Source: Tectiglobus diatomicola
Lineage (GTDB): Bacteria > Pseudomonadota > Alphaproteobacteria > Rhizobiales > Hyphomicrobiaceae
Length of the DNA: 64,000 bases
Reading direction: 5' to 3'
NCBI GenBank assembly: GCA_039583345.1
Contig: JAZDSJ010000004.1
Span: 1-64,000 of the forward strand
Shown: positions 1 through 9,157 of the stretch, piece by piece
Position numbering within the stretch: the stretch's first letter is position 1
Layout of the letters: every line of letters starts with the position of its first letter
The notes under the pieces: model-generated
What the model saw: the letters and a program-made list of their open reading frames with translations, nothing else
Database searches by the model: none
Told to the model about the DNA's origin: nothing
Made by a program: the position numbers and the translations under genes

Positions 1-81
1 GCAGGTTCATTTAGGATTTTATATGCAACAATAACATACATCACGATTTTAATCACGTCGGAAAATATTGAATTGCTTTAA
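1..81. repeat. left arm of 81-bp inverted repeat
   Basis: Its reverse complement matches positions 782-862 over 81 bp with one mismatch (a C/T difference near the inner end). The arm begins at the first base of the window, so the true arm may be longer. It contains the last codons and the stop of the truncated plsC frame, so the repeat boundary falls inside that gene. Confidence 0.93.
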
Positions 82-489
82 CAAAATACGGGTTGCTTCT
101 CTACCATCTTCCCGATCGATTGCAATCATAGGAGATCTTTTCAAGTACCAACCAAAAACAGGTAATTTATAAAGTGATTTCTTCAGTACAATACACACGT
201 CAGGGATAAATACGTTAAAAACCAAGGTCTCCCACGCTGACTGATGATTACAAGCTATAATCACTTGTCCCTTAGGGAGATTCGATCGACCTACTTCCTG
301 GTGTTTTAAGCCAACTACATATTTCAGTCCTAAAATGATGCCGTGTGACCAAATCCTAGACACCCTGCGCACCAATTCAGAACGGCCGTTAACTAGCAAA
401 ATTGGAATAATTAGGCCAAGTAATATTGTCCAAAGAACAAGCATGATATCGAAAGTTTTAGAACGAATAACTTGTATAATTTTCTGCAT
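49..489 (-). CDS. plsC: 1-acyl-sn-glycerol-3-phosphate acyltransferase, C-terminally truncated
   Basis: A 146-residue frame matching the N-terminal half of PlsC, the membrane enzyme that acylates lysophosphatidic acid to phosphatidic acid. A hydrophobic segment (residues about 15-33) precedes the acyltransferase block I, NHQSAWE at 81-87 (HX4E form of HX4D), and the block around GWYLKRSPMIAIDR at 113-126. The substrate-binding FPEGTR block and everything after it are missing: the frame leaves the family at about residue 139 and stops after FRRD. That break coincides with the inner edge of the inverted repeat at 1-81. Family members are usually about 230-260 residues. It is probably a pseudogene cut by rearrangement, although a frameshift in assembly or a functional paralogue elsewhere is possible. 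Confidence 0.8.
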   Translation of the reverse strand: MQKIIQVIRSKTFDIMLVLWTILLGLIIPILLVNGRSELVRRVSRIWSHGIILGLKYVVGLKHQEVGRSNLPKGQVIIACNHQSAWETLVFNVFIPDVCIVLKKSLYKLPVFGWYLKRSPMIAIDREDGREATRILLKQFNIFRRD

Positions 490-1090
490 GTTATCAGTTT
501 ATTGTTGCCTTTAATATTATCGAAAGAACATGCGTAATTTGAAACAATTTAAGCGTCTTAATTTTAATCTCTGAAACCTAAAAGATTGATTTAGAAAGAA
601 AAGTCATACTAATAATTCTCAATATTTGTATCGTAAGTTAGTTTTGCTAGATCATTACAAACTACGTCTCTTAAGTTAATATCATAAACTCGAGTTTAAC
701 TACACTACTAGTATTATATGAACGGTAAAGTTACTAAAGTTCCTGACCTGAAAAGTAGAGCTTGATACTGCAAATTTTACATTAAAGTAATTCAATATTT
801 TCCGACGTGATTAAAATCGTGATGTATGTTATTGTTGCATATAAAATCCTAAATGAACCTGCTATATCTAAAAAATGTACTAGAATCCTTACCGCATATT
901 CTGCCTAGATAACTCTCTTAATAATGATTTTGCTCTTACATTGTATAAAGAGTTCATAACTTTCATACAAACAGTCTAACTCAACTGGCGGACTAAAACC
1001 GATTTGTATTGACGTACACAATGTTCAAATAAGTCGGAACACCAATGCCATAGATATCTAGCTATATTGTGTCGAACAAAATAGTCTATT
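490..1090. other. non-coding gap between truncated plsC and era
   Basis: About 600 bp without a convincing gene. It holds the right arm of the inverted repeat (782-862). On the minus strand, 976-1080 is an open stretch with an unusual composition (it includes YLWHWCSDLFEHC) that I could not assign to a family. Confidence 0.6.
782..862. repeat. right arm of 81-bp inverted repeat
   Basis: This is the reverse complement of 1-81 with one mismatch. The arms enclose 700 bp carrying the truncated plsC. Just inside the arms the two sides diverge, apart from an AT-rich partial resemblance. No transposase or tRNA adjoins either arm. Confidence 0.93.
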
Positions 1091-2026
1091 TTATTTAGGA
1101 AACTCAAGGCCTATAGCGTTATAGTGTTTTGGATCGTTAACCCAGTTCTGGCGCACTTTAACAAATAAATAAAGGTGTACAGATTGTCCAACAATACCAG
1201 TAATTTCTGAACGTGCGCTTAGTGAGATTTCTTTAATGTTTTTACCACCTTTTCCAATTACTATTTTTTTTTGACTTTCATGTTCAACAAAAATTGTTTG
1301 CTCAATTCGAACCGATTTATCTTTTAGCGTTTTCCAATCATTAGTTTCGACTGTAATAGCATAGGGTAATTCCTGATGTAGACGATAGTAAATTTTTTCA
1401 CGGGTGATCTCTGCTGCTAATATGGACAAAGGCAGATCTGATATGTCATTTTTAGAAAAATGCCAAGGCCCCATTGGTATGGACAAAGCTAATGCTCGAA
1501 GTAACGCATTAACTCCATCTCCTGTTTGTGCTGATAACATAAATGCATCCCTAAATTGAAGGTTGCATCTCAATTTCTTAACAAGTGGTAAAAGCTTTTC
1601 CTTGTCGTCTATTTTATCGATCTTGTTAAGTGCTAAAATTAGAGGAATATTTCTTAATCTCAAGCGTTCCATAATAATTGAAGTTTTGCTATCAATACCA
1701 CGAGAGCAATCAATAACTAGAACAACTATATCAGCATCACTGACACTAGTCCAAGCCGCCTTAACCATTGCACGATCAAAGCGTTTTTGAGAATTAAAAA
1801 TACCAGGAGTGTCTACCAAAACAATCTGAGCTTCACCTAGCATAACGATGCCGCGAATTATCATACGTGTAGTTTGTACCTTGTGACTAACTATACTAAT
1901 TTTAGCGCCAACCATCTGGTTTACAAGTGTTGATTTACCAGCATTCGGAGCACCTATAATTGCAACATAGCCACATTTAGTATGTAACTTATTAGCTTCA
2001 GGAATGAATACAGGTGATTTTTTCAC
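1091..2026 (-). CDS. era: GTPase Era, 16S rRNA maturation / 30S assembly
   Basis: 311 residues, full length for Era, which binds the 3' end of 16S rRNA during 30S assembly. The GTPase motifs are present: P-loop GAPNAGKST (25-33), DTPG (72-75), NKID (134-137) and SAQTG (165-169). A C-terminal KH domain carries the GKGGKNIKEI loop. The start is GTG; its GTGA overlaps the rnc stop by four bases, which implies translational coupling. It ends the conserved acpS-lepB-rnc-era string. The recO gene often found after era is absent here. Confidence 0.97.
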   Translation of the reverse strand: MKKSPVFIPEANKLHTKCGYVAIIGAPNAGKSTLVNQMVGAKISIVSHKVQTTRMIIRGIVMLGEAQIVLVDTPGIFNSQKRFDRAMVKAAWTSVSDADIVVLVIDCSRGIDSKTSIIMERLRLRNIPLILALNKIDKIDDKEKLLPLVKKLRCNLQFRDAFMLSAQTGDGVNALLRALALSIPMGPWHFSKNDISDLPLSILAAEITREKIYYRLHQELPYAITVETNDWKTLKDKSVRIEQTIFVEHESQKKIVIGKGGKNIKEISLSARSEITGIVGQSVHLYLFVKVRQNWVNDPKHYNAIGLEFPK

Positions 2027-2742
2027 GTCTTAATTCGCTTTATTTTTTTCCAAACACCTTCTCGTTCTAATAACGCAGCAGCAGCAATCTGATGTGCTTG
2101 TCTCTTTGAGGCTCCGATACCAGAAATAGGTCCATGACCCTGGATAGATACCTCGCACACAAATTGTGGAGCGTGGTCTGGTCCTGACCGTTCAACATCT
2201 TTATACACGGGTAAAGGGAACCCTTGACCTTGAGCCCATTCCTGAAGGGCAGATTTGGCATCAACCGGTGTATAGCTAATGCCACCTAAGTAACCATGCC
2301 AAAGTTTTTCAATGACTTTTTTAGAAGCATCAAATCCAGAATCTAAGAATATGGCACCTAGCAAGGCCTCCATTGCATCCGCAAGAATTGCATTTTTATT
2401 TCGTCCACCATTTTGGGCCTCACTATCCGATAAAATAAGATAGCGGCCCAACTCAATATCACGCGCTATTGCAGCACAACTCTCACCGCAAACAAGTCTA
2501 TTAAACCGTCTAGCAAGATCACCTTCGCGAATATCTGGCAGTGCAGCATGAAGATACGCAGCGATAACTAGACCCAAAACACGATCTCCTAAGAATTCGA
2601 GACGTTCGTTGTCAGTATTAGGGTTTCGACCTGTCCGAACACTAGCGTGTGTTAATGCCTGTTCTAGAAGTTTCAGATCCTTCAAACGCCTGCCAATTGC
2701 CTGTTCTAGCCTGGAATATTTATTATAACTTTGCAAAGACAA
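2023..2742 (-). CDS. rnc: ribonuclease III
   Basis: 239 residues. RNase III cleaves double-stranded RNA in rRNA precursors and mRNAs. The catalytic signature NERLEFLGDRVLGL lies near residues 45-58 and the second acidic pair at D122/E125 in ADAMEALLGAIF. A double-stranded RNA binding domain fills about 160-230 and ends in a basic tail. The start is TTG, one base after the lepB stop; no ATG precedes the conserved region in frame, so the non-ATG start is accepted. It overlaps era by four bases. All key residues are intact. Confidence 0.97.
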   Translation of the reverse strand: MSLQSYNKYSRLEQAIGRRLKDLKLLEQALTHASVRTGRNPNTDNERLEFLGDRVLGLVIAAYLHAALPDIREGDLARRFNRLVCGESCAAIARDIELGRYLILSDSEAQNGGRNKNAILADAMEALLGAIFLDSGFDASKKVIEKLWHGYLGGISYTPVDAKSALQEWAQGQGFPLPVYKDVERSGPDHAPQFVCEVSIQGHGPISGIGASKRQAHQIAAAALLEREGVWKKIKRIKT

Positions 2743-2743
2743 C

Positions 2744-3523
2744 CTATCTAACGAAGTTAAGGATACGGGACCAACGAATACCAGCTGGCCAAGTCCAAGG
2801 CATAAGCATATTAAAGCTACCGCTCACTCCTGAGTCTGTCGAGAAAAATATAATTTCTGCTCGCCCAACTAGATTTTTGTGTGGAACCATCCCGACATGT
2901 TCTCGACTATCAGCTGAATTGTCTCGATTGTCACCCATCATGAAATAATGCTCCTCAGGAACGTAATAGACAGAAGTGTTGTCAGATGGACCGTTTGGTT
3001 CAACATCAAGTATTTTATACGACACGCCGTTGGGCAAAGTTTCCTCATATTGCTGCACATAGCTGCGTAACCCTGTAGGACTTAACATCTTAAAGTCTTC
3101 AACACGCTTTTTACGCACAGCCTCACCGTTAATAAAGACTACCCCGTTCCTGAGCTGTATAATATCACCAGGTAATCCTATTATTCGTTTGATGTAATCA
3201 GTTGAATTGTCGCTAGGCAGTTTGAAAACAACAACATCTCCACGTTTGGGAACACTAGAAAGAAAACGTCCATCAAATGGTATAGCGCCACCCGGAAAAG
3301 AATAAGTACTGTAACCATAAGATAACTTTGATACGAAAAGATAATCTCCTACAAGCAGCGTTGGTTTCATCGAGCCCGATGGAATATTAAACGGCTGATA
3401 GAAAAAAATTCGAACTATCATGGCTAAAATTAAAGCCTGAAGTATGACTTTAATAGTCTCCCAGAAGCTATTACCCATTAGGGACCTAACACCTTCAATA
3501 AAAGTCGTAAATAATCTGTTCAT
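2744..3523 (-). CDS. lepB: signal peptidase I
   Basis: 259 residues. This inner-membrane serine protease removes signal peptides from exported proteins. One N-terminal membrane segment (about 25-41) is followed by the catalytic serine in NIPSGSMKPT (S51), the lysine general base in YIKRIIGLPGD (K112), and the MGDNRDNSADSR box. A strong ribosome binding site, AAGGGAGAG, lies just before the ATG. It precedes rnc by one base, so the two are surely co-transcribed. Confidence 0.97.
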   Translation of the reverse strand: MNRLFTTFIEGVRSLMGNSFWETIKVILQALILAMIVRIFFYQPFNIPSGSMKPTLLVGDYLFVSKLSYGYSTYSFPGGAIPFDGRFLSSVPKRGDVVVFKLPSDNSTDYIKRIIGLPGDIIQLRNGVVFINGEAVRKKRVEDFKMLSPTGLRSYVQQYEETLPNGVSYKILDVEPNGPSDNTSVYYVPEEHYFMMGDNRDNSADSREHVGMVPHKNLVGRAEIIFFSTDSGVSGSFNMLMPWTWPAGIRWSRILNFVR

Positions 3524-3644
3524 AGCTCTCCCTTAATGGCCATTATGATATCAAGTATTTCCCACATTTTCAGTATCATAGGCAGTAGCCTCTTTAGAGA
3601 GATATAGAAAATAATTCTAGCAAAAATTCAGAAAATGAGTCCGC

Positions 3645-4049
3645 CTAACTGATAATTGGAATGCATGAAATAATCACAAATGCCTGTGCCCAAGGAAAAT
3701 CATCAGTAATTGTTAAATTAATGTGTGACTTGTGGCCTGCAGGTGTCATATTCTCCAAAATAGATGCAGCGCCTCCTGTTAGCTGCAGAGTAGGTTGTCC
3801 ATTAGGTAGATTAACTACACCCATATCACGCCAAGAAACACCGTGACTTACACCCGTTCCTAAAGCTTTAGCACATGCTTCTTTAGCAGCAAAACGTTTG
3901 GCATATGATTCCACTCGCAGTCGACGTCTGTTAGATAGGTCACATTCAATATCCGTGAAGACACGCCTTGTAAAATTGTCACCAAAGCGCCTTAGTGTTG
4001 ATTCAATACGGCGAATATTTACTATATCGTTTCCTATACCAATAATCAT
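3645..4049 (-). CDS. acpS: holo-[acyl-carrier-protein] synthase
   Basis: 134 residues from the ATG at 4049. AcpS transfers 4'-phosphopantetheine from CoA to acyl carrier protein. The N-terminal GIGNDIVNIRRIE carries the metal-binding Asp, and AKRFAAKEACAKALG the second conserved acidic and lysine cluster. The frame extends to a GTG at 4067, but the six extra residues are not family-like, whereas MIIGIGNDIV is the classic start. lepB lies 121 bp downstream. Upstream is a 2.5-kb decayed region that once held pdxJ and relA. Confidence 0.95.
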   Translation of the reverse strand: MIIGIGNDIVNIRRIESTLRRFGDNFTRRVFTDIECDLSNRRRLRVESYAKRFAAKEACAKALGTGVSHGVSWRDMGVVNLPNGQPTLQLTGGAASILENMTPAGHKSHINLTITDDFPWAQAFVIISCIPIIS

Positions 4050-4129
4050 ATTATATTCACTCAACACGTTTAGCCAAATCTATAAAGGGACTGTGCATTT
4101 TTCATGACCATACGGATATAATATATAGC

Positions 4130-4690
4130 ACAAATAAGATCAAAAAAAATCCTATACCAATTAGGAAATGATTGACATTATTTTAAAAAATTCTGGAGTA
4201 AGAGTGATTAATCAGAACGGTTTCAAAAGTCAGTCTAAGATATTCACAGAAAAAAAAATCTGTAGTCTCTGTTAAATAGTGCTACCAAAACTACTAGGCT
4301 CGAGACTACCTTATTGGAAGTAATACTTTACTATGATATCTGACTTTATAATTAATTATTGCAAATCTTATTCCATAAGTAACTAGAGATATTTTTCTAC
4401 ATTTAATTACAATCAGGCTTAATAAATAATAAAAATTGACTCTATTAGTTCATAAAATTAAAGATCTGAGGTTATCATCAAATTTTACAGTATCTAACTC
4501 GCTGTCATCTATTATTATTTCTTGCCGTTCAAGGAAGAAGAAAAATCACTTGGAAGTTCTTTAACGCTACAATAACTTCTATATCATAGGAAACCAAATA
4601 TGTGATTTAGAGATAAAGTAAGTAAACTGCCACTCGCTTGTACCACGTACAGTTGAACATACTGGTATCTCACCAAGTCACTTATTAGCT
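4130..4690 (-). pseudogene. pdxJ: relic of pyridoxine 5'-phosphate synthase
   Basis: No open frame remains, but the minus strand around 4465-4535 translates as LERQEIIIDDSELDTVKF followed by DDNL. This aligns with the PdxJ segment that usually reads LVPERRQE-TTEGGLDVV. The position between acpS and the relA relic is where pdxJ sits in many alphaproteobacteria. The rest is littered with stops and shifts, and the limits given are approximate. PdxJ makes pyridoxine 5'-phosphate in the DXP-dependent vitamin B6 route. Confidence 0.6.
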
Positions 4691-4714
4691 ACGAATTGAG
4701 TGTTAATCCTACTA

Positions 4715-6560
4715 CAAACTACGTTCGACCTTACTAATACACAACTGATTGCACAGTTCTCCAATGAAATGACCAAGATGTTTAAGATCTCAAATACCAA
4801 TTTCAAAAATCACCGCTAAAATCAGATGCACTATTTAGTATTTGTTAATTTCCAATATTACCATTTCCATCACTAATAACTTAAGTAATCTACGCAATTT
4901 AAACTTGAGCATTAACTGTAGGAACAATCAACCTTGCCAGAAATCGCCCATATTCTTCTAGATTATAATATCCCTTGTTACATCTATCTATTTTCACTTC
5001 CGTATGAGACAAGCCAAGGAGCATAAAGCTGAAATATTTCCATCCTCTCGTTAAGTACTTAAACTTCAACAATTAGATCGGCAGGAATAGCTTCTCCTTC
5101 ATAGAAACTAATCGCAACATCACTTTCAACTCCTCGTGTGGACGTGTCTATTGTCACTTTCTTGTAATAGAACCACTTTAGCAAGAAATATTAAAATCTA
5201 GATTGAACATGCTTGCACAGTAGAATTCTGAGATTTTAGACCTTATGCAATCATAACGATTGTGCGGCGCATACTTTGGAATTTCAGCTGAGTATTCTAC
5301 AATAGAGACTGGTACGATCACTCTTATTTCATCATTAATATCAAGCTCTCCTCGTATAATAGGAATGATAAAAGCATTAACGCCTGAGGTAGAATAACGG
5401 CTAAGCTAATCATTAAGAACATTTCTTGTAAAGAAAAGACCAATCTTAGTATGTACCGCATAGGTAAAATCAATTGGTGTTGCTCCATTTGGTAACTCAA
5501 CTAATTATCCTTTAGGTGTAGAGCAAAAACTTAATCACGAAATAGTTCAATATTAGTGTATTTAAAGAATTCTCTCGAATCACCATCCAAAAGGGATCTA
5601 CTAATTACTTAAACCAGTTACAAGGACTGATACATATCACATGAACTTTCTTCATAAAACTACGAACTGTTTAGTATACTCTAATGCTAAAATTTTAGCG
5701 CAATTCATCAATATTTTTAAAACTATGCAAAGCTATAAATGTCTGATAAAAACTCCGGAGAAATTTATCAACCTTGAATATATTCCCTAACAGCACAGTG
5801 TGTTTTCCTGTGTGCGGATATGTTTCTCTCTTTACCTTCCTAAGCAAGCTCTTACTGTAATTCAAAATTAATTTGTCTATCAGTACTTTATTACTGATAT
5901 GCATAGAGGAGAGACTTTTGTTTAATGCAGAGTAGGCCTCATGAAGCAGCCAACAGCATGCTCCATCTTAAAAATCGTTTTGAGTAGCTCGCATTCCATG
6001 CGTCCATCAAGCAGAATGTAGGCATGGAATTTTTTACTTGACACACATGAACATGTCAGACCTAACATACTTATGTGTTATCATGTTTGAAGGACGGTAT
6101 TCAAGCTTGACAAGCAAGAGACGAATATCTTTTGTTACTGCAATAAGTTATTATGAAAATTTTCAGCTTTTTCAGCCTTATTTGTTGCCAAATTGAAACG
6201 TTCTATTTGATTAGATCTGCCTACAAAAAACTATTTCCGATCCAAGTAAAAATCGATTCCCGCACTAGTTGTATATGTATACTATATAATATTGTGCAAA
6301 ATCGAAGCGGAAACCTCTGAGATACTCAATTTTAGTTTGCGAACATAACAGTTACTTTTACAGATGGTTTGTATAGAGACTTTATATATACGCGTCTAGT
6401 ATACATGCGCTCGTATAGCATGTGTGTAGTTGCGATATAATTTCACTACATATGCCAGAATTGTAAGCTAAAACATGCTGAATAAATTCTTACTTACTTG
6501 TTGTTATAACCTTCTATGAAACAACAATCGCAGAAAATTTAACTCAGATAAGAATACTAA
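4715..6560 (-). pseudogene. relA/spoT: relic of bifunctional (p)ppGpp synthetase/hydrolase
   Basis: Two segments are clear on the minus strand. At about 5255-5553, in shifting frames with stops, lie IELFRD-stop-VF, then FCSTPKG, VELPNGATPIDFTYAVHTKIG split by a stop, and later INDEIRVIV. This is the TGS domain and its lead-in. At 4720-4885 lie ISDGNGNIGN, SASDFSGDF, DLKHLGHFIGEL and ISKVER, the C-terminal ACT domain. A 69-codon open piece at 5695-5904 falls where the synthetase domain should be, and TKIEY near 6330 may be HD-domain remains. The total length is shorter than a roughly 2.15-kb gene, so deletions have also occurred. It lies directly after rpoZ, the usual place. Confidence 0.88.
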
Positions 6561-6596
6561 AATTCTAATTAAACAAAATTTATATTTGGAACCTTT

Positions 6597-7028
6597 CTAC
6601 TGCCGAGCTTTTGTATTTTTACCGCCACTACCAACCGCAGCTGATGGCTCTGTTGGCGTCAAACTTTCCATTCCTCGAAGCAATTGTTCCTCTGTCAAAA
6701 CATCTACTATTGTATCTGAAGACTGTTCATCACGACCAAGCATCGGAACTCTTCGCTCAGATATCATTACTGGTGCTGCACCTTCTTCGGGTTCATCCAC
6801 CTCAACATTCTTTTGAATTGAATGTATTAAACCTTCGCGCATGTCTTCCGCTGCAATTGTTTGATTTGCAATTTCGCGTAAGGCAACTACAGGATTCTTA
6901 TCGTGTTCTTTCTCTACAGAAATAGGACTACCATTAGCAATGGCGCGTGCCCTGTGCGCAGCCAAAAGTATCAATTCAAAGCGATTATCCACTTTGTCAA
7001 TACAATCTTCAACAGTTATACGCGCCAT
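6597..7028 (-). CDS. rpoZ: RNA polymerase omega subunit
   Basis: 143 residues. Omega helps fold beta-prime and, in many bacteria, forms part of a ppGpp site. The N-terminal MARITVEDCIDKVDNRFEL and the following AAHRARAIA helix are diagnostic. The C-terminal half is an acidic extension common in alphaproteobacteria and longer than the roughly 90-residue E. coli protein. The site GAAGGAGAG precedes the ATG. It is the intact first gene of the ancestral rpoZ-relA-pdxJ-acpS string. Confidence 0.97.
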   Translation of the reverse strand: MARITVEDCIDKVDNRFELILLAAHRARAIANGSPISVEKEHDKNPVVALREIANQTIAAEDMREGLIHSIQKNVEVDEPEEGAAPVMISERRVPMLGRDEQSSDTIVDVLTEEQLLRGMESLTPTEPSAAVGSGGKNTKARQ

Positions 7029-7651
7029 ATCAAACTCTCCTTCTAACGTGTAAGTAAATAGTAATAGTAGACTACTACACGCAATTCACATTTTCAAAAA
7101 TTTTTCGTGTAATTAGAAAATTATAAAAGTACTATTGTTGTAGAATAACTTTGAATTTAATAAATCTTTTAATTAAACACACCCTGAGATTGATATACGT
7201 ACTTAATGTAAAGATGTATACTAAAAATTAATGTTATTTGTTATAACACCACCATTTGGTACTCTAACAATACACCAATCACCTGCCACCAGAAAAAACA
7301 ACTCCGACTTTGTTTATGTCGATATTCTTTTTTTTAAGTGATATTTATGTAATGATATATAACTAATTAAGAATTGCGTTATTTCAGATTTCTACGTATT
7401 ACTCTAATCAAACTTGGCTAGTGCGACAATGCGTCGACTAAAGAGCCAACATTAATACTTTCGCTGTCACAAAACATATCTAACATTACAATGTAATATA
7501 AATCTGATATTATAATAAATTATAGATTTTTTGAATTAGTAATTTCATAAGCATGATGACGAGATTGAACAAATATTACATTTTGATCTCTTACTAACTG
7601 CAAAACTTTTACTTTTTATTAGGCAAACATTAATTTTTTAAAAGGTGATTA
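7029..7651. other. divergent intergenic region rpoZ / NYN gene
   Basis: 623 bp carrying the promoters of both neighbours. On the minus strand at 7221-7298 an open stretch ends in GDWCIVRVPNGGVITNN and a stop. It looks coding in composition but I could not assign it; it may be a relic of a gene once upstream of rpoZ. Confidence 0.5.
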
Positions 7652-8302
7652 ATGCATTTTTATCAATCCGAAAGAATTGCTCTTTTCGTTGACGGCGCAA
7701 ATTTATATGCCACTGCGAAGTCTATTGGTTTCGATATTGACTACAAACGTCTACTTAAGCAGTTTCGTCAAAAAGGGCATTTAATACGAGCTCTTTATTA
7801 TACTGCCTTAGCAGAAGATCAAGAGTACTCGTCAATACGTCCTCTAATAGATTGGCTTGATTACAACGGCTACACCATGGTAACGAAACCTACTAAAGAA
7901 TACCAGGACGCATGTGGTCGTCGAAAAGTTAAGGGCAATATGGACATCGAATTGACAGTTGATGCAATGAAATTGGCCCCAAATCTAGATCACATTGTTT
8001 TGTTTACAGGTGATGGTGATTTTCGTGCTCTGGTCGAAACATTACAAGAGATGGGGAAGCGCGTTAGTGTTGTCTCAACTTTACAAACACAACCAGCTAT
8101 GGTTGCAGATGAGCTTCGCCGCCAGGCTGATCAGTTCATAGACTTAGCAGATCTTGAAAATATTATTTGCCGCGATCAAGATGTACGCCATTCTTCTTCA
8201 AAGCAACCAATAATCCCTGTATCCCGCCAGCCAACTCGCCAACCTACAGCTGGCCCCGTACGATTTGAAGATATTACAGATGACTTCGCTGATAACTTGT
8301 GA
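7652..8302 (+). CDS. NYN domain (LabA/DUF88-like) protein
   Basis: 216 residues. The NYN fold is a PIN-like nuclease domain, thought to cut RNA with acidic metal ligands. The first acidic motif is LFVDGANLY (about 11-19); D98 lies in NMDIELTVDAM, and FTGDGDFRAL holds the last acidic pair. The C-terminal 45 residues are low complexity, rich in Gln, Pro and Ser. The site AAAGGTG precedes the ATG. This family often sits beside rpoZ in alphaproteobacteria, as here. Its substrate is not known. Confidence 0.88.
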   Translation: MHFYQSERIALFVDGANLYATAKSIGFDIDYKRLLKQFRQKGHLIRALYYTALAEDQEYSSIRPLIDWLDYNGYTMVTKPTKEYQDACGRRKVKGNMDIELTVDAMKLAPNLDHIVLFTGDGDFRALVETLQEMGKRVSVVSTLQTQPAMVADELRRQADQFIDLADLENIICRDQDVRHSSSKQPIIPVSRQPTRQPTAGPVRFEDITDDFADNL

Positions 8303-8381
8303 ATACTACTAGTAACATTTTTGATAATTCGCATGCAGAGATTACTTCTTACGCAAATCACTAATTATTAAAATATTGTCA

Positions 8382-9026
8382 ATGACTAGTGCGCTAGAAC
8401 CAGAACGTTTATGTAATCTATGCCCTAGGTTGGTCAAATTTCGTGGAAAATGTCAATTAGATCATCCTGAGTGGTTCAATGGTGCTGTACCGTCTTTCGG
8501 CTCTAATTCTGCTCGCTTGCTTATAATTGGACTTGCCCCTGGTATGCATGGTGCAAATCGTACTGGTCGGCCATTTACCGGTGATTTTGCTGGAGATCTT
8601 TTGTACAAAACGCTAATTAGTTTTGGTTTTGCAGGCGGGACTTATAATGCTGAACCAAAAGATGGATTTACCCTAGTAGATTGCATGGTAACAAACGCAG
8701 TACGTTGCTTGCCACCAAGAAATAAACCCATTGCGGCAGAAATCAACAACTGTAGACATTTTCTCACAGCAAGGATTACTAATATGCCTAACTTAAAGGC
8801 AATCATTGCATTGGGCCAAATTGCTCATGATGCCACTGTAGTTGCTCTGAATCATAAAAAGTCAAATTTCAGATTTGTTCATGGAGCAGTCCATGCAATG
8901 ACGGAAAACACTCGTTTATTCGATTGCTATCACTGCTCACGTTACAATACAAATACCGGTCGTTTAACGGAAGCCATGTTTTCAAATGTTTTCAAAACTG
9001 TTTCAGAATATTTACGCTCAAAATAA
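8382..9026 (+). CDS. uracil-DNA glycosylase, family 5 (UdgB-type)
   Basis: 214 residues from the ATG at 8382 (an in-frame TTG lies two codons earlier). It removes uracil from DNA at the start of base excision repair. CNLCPRL plus a nearby cysteine, and later cysteines in NAVRCLPPRNKP and INNCRHF, fit the iron-sulfur cluster of families 4 and 5. The active-site loop LAPGMHGANRTGRPFTGDFA is characteristic of family 5. Proteins of this family usually start near here, close to the first CxxC. It lies 79 bp after the NYN gene, likely in one operon. Confidence 0.93.
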   Translation: MTSALEPERLCNLCPRLVKFRGKCQLDHPEWFNGAVPSFGSNSARLLIIGLAPGMHGANRTGRPFTGDFAGDLLYKTLISFGFAGGTYNAEPKDGFTLVDCMVTNAVRCLPPRNKPIAAEINNCRHFLTARITNMPNLKAIIALGQIAHDATVVALNHKKSNFRFVHGAVHAMTENTRLFDCYHCSRYNTNTGRLTEAMFSNVFKTVSEYLRSK

Positions 9027-9157
9027 ATTAACGTTAGCTATGTACAGCTCTCTGTTGCAGTTTTTAAAATATTGCATCATACCTTATAGACAATCTTACA
9101 AGTCTCTCAGAAGTTCTGAGTTATACATCTTTTCTGTTCGATTCTGGATATACACAA

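Noticed and set aside
5695..5904. 69-codon minus-strand frame as a separate small gene
   Set aside because: It lies inside the relA/spoT relic at the expected place of the synthetase domain; best read as an open fragment of that relic.
6586..6925. Plus-strand open frames opposite rpoZ
   Set aside because: They are antisense shadows of an intact rpoZ with no ribosome binding site or family resemblance.
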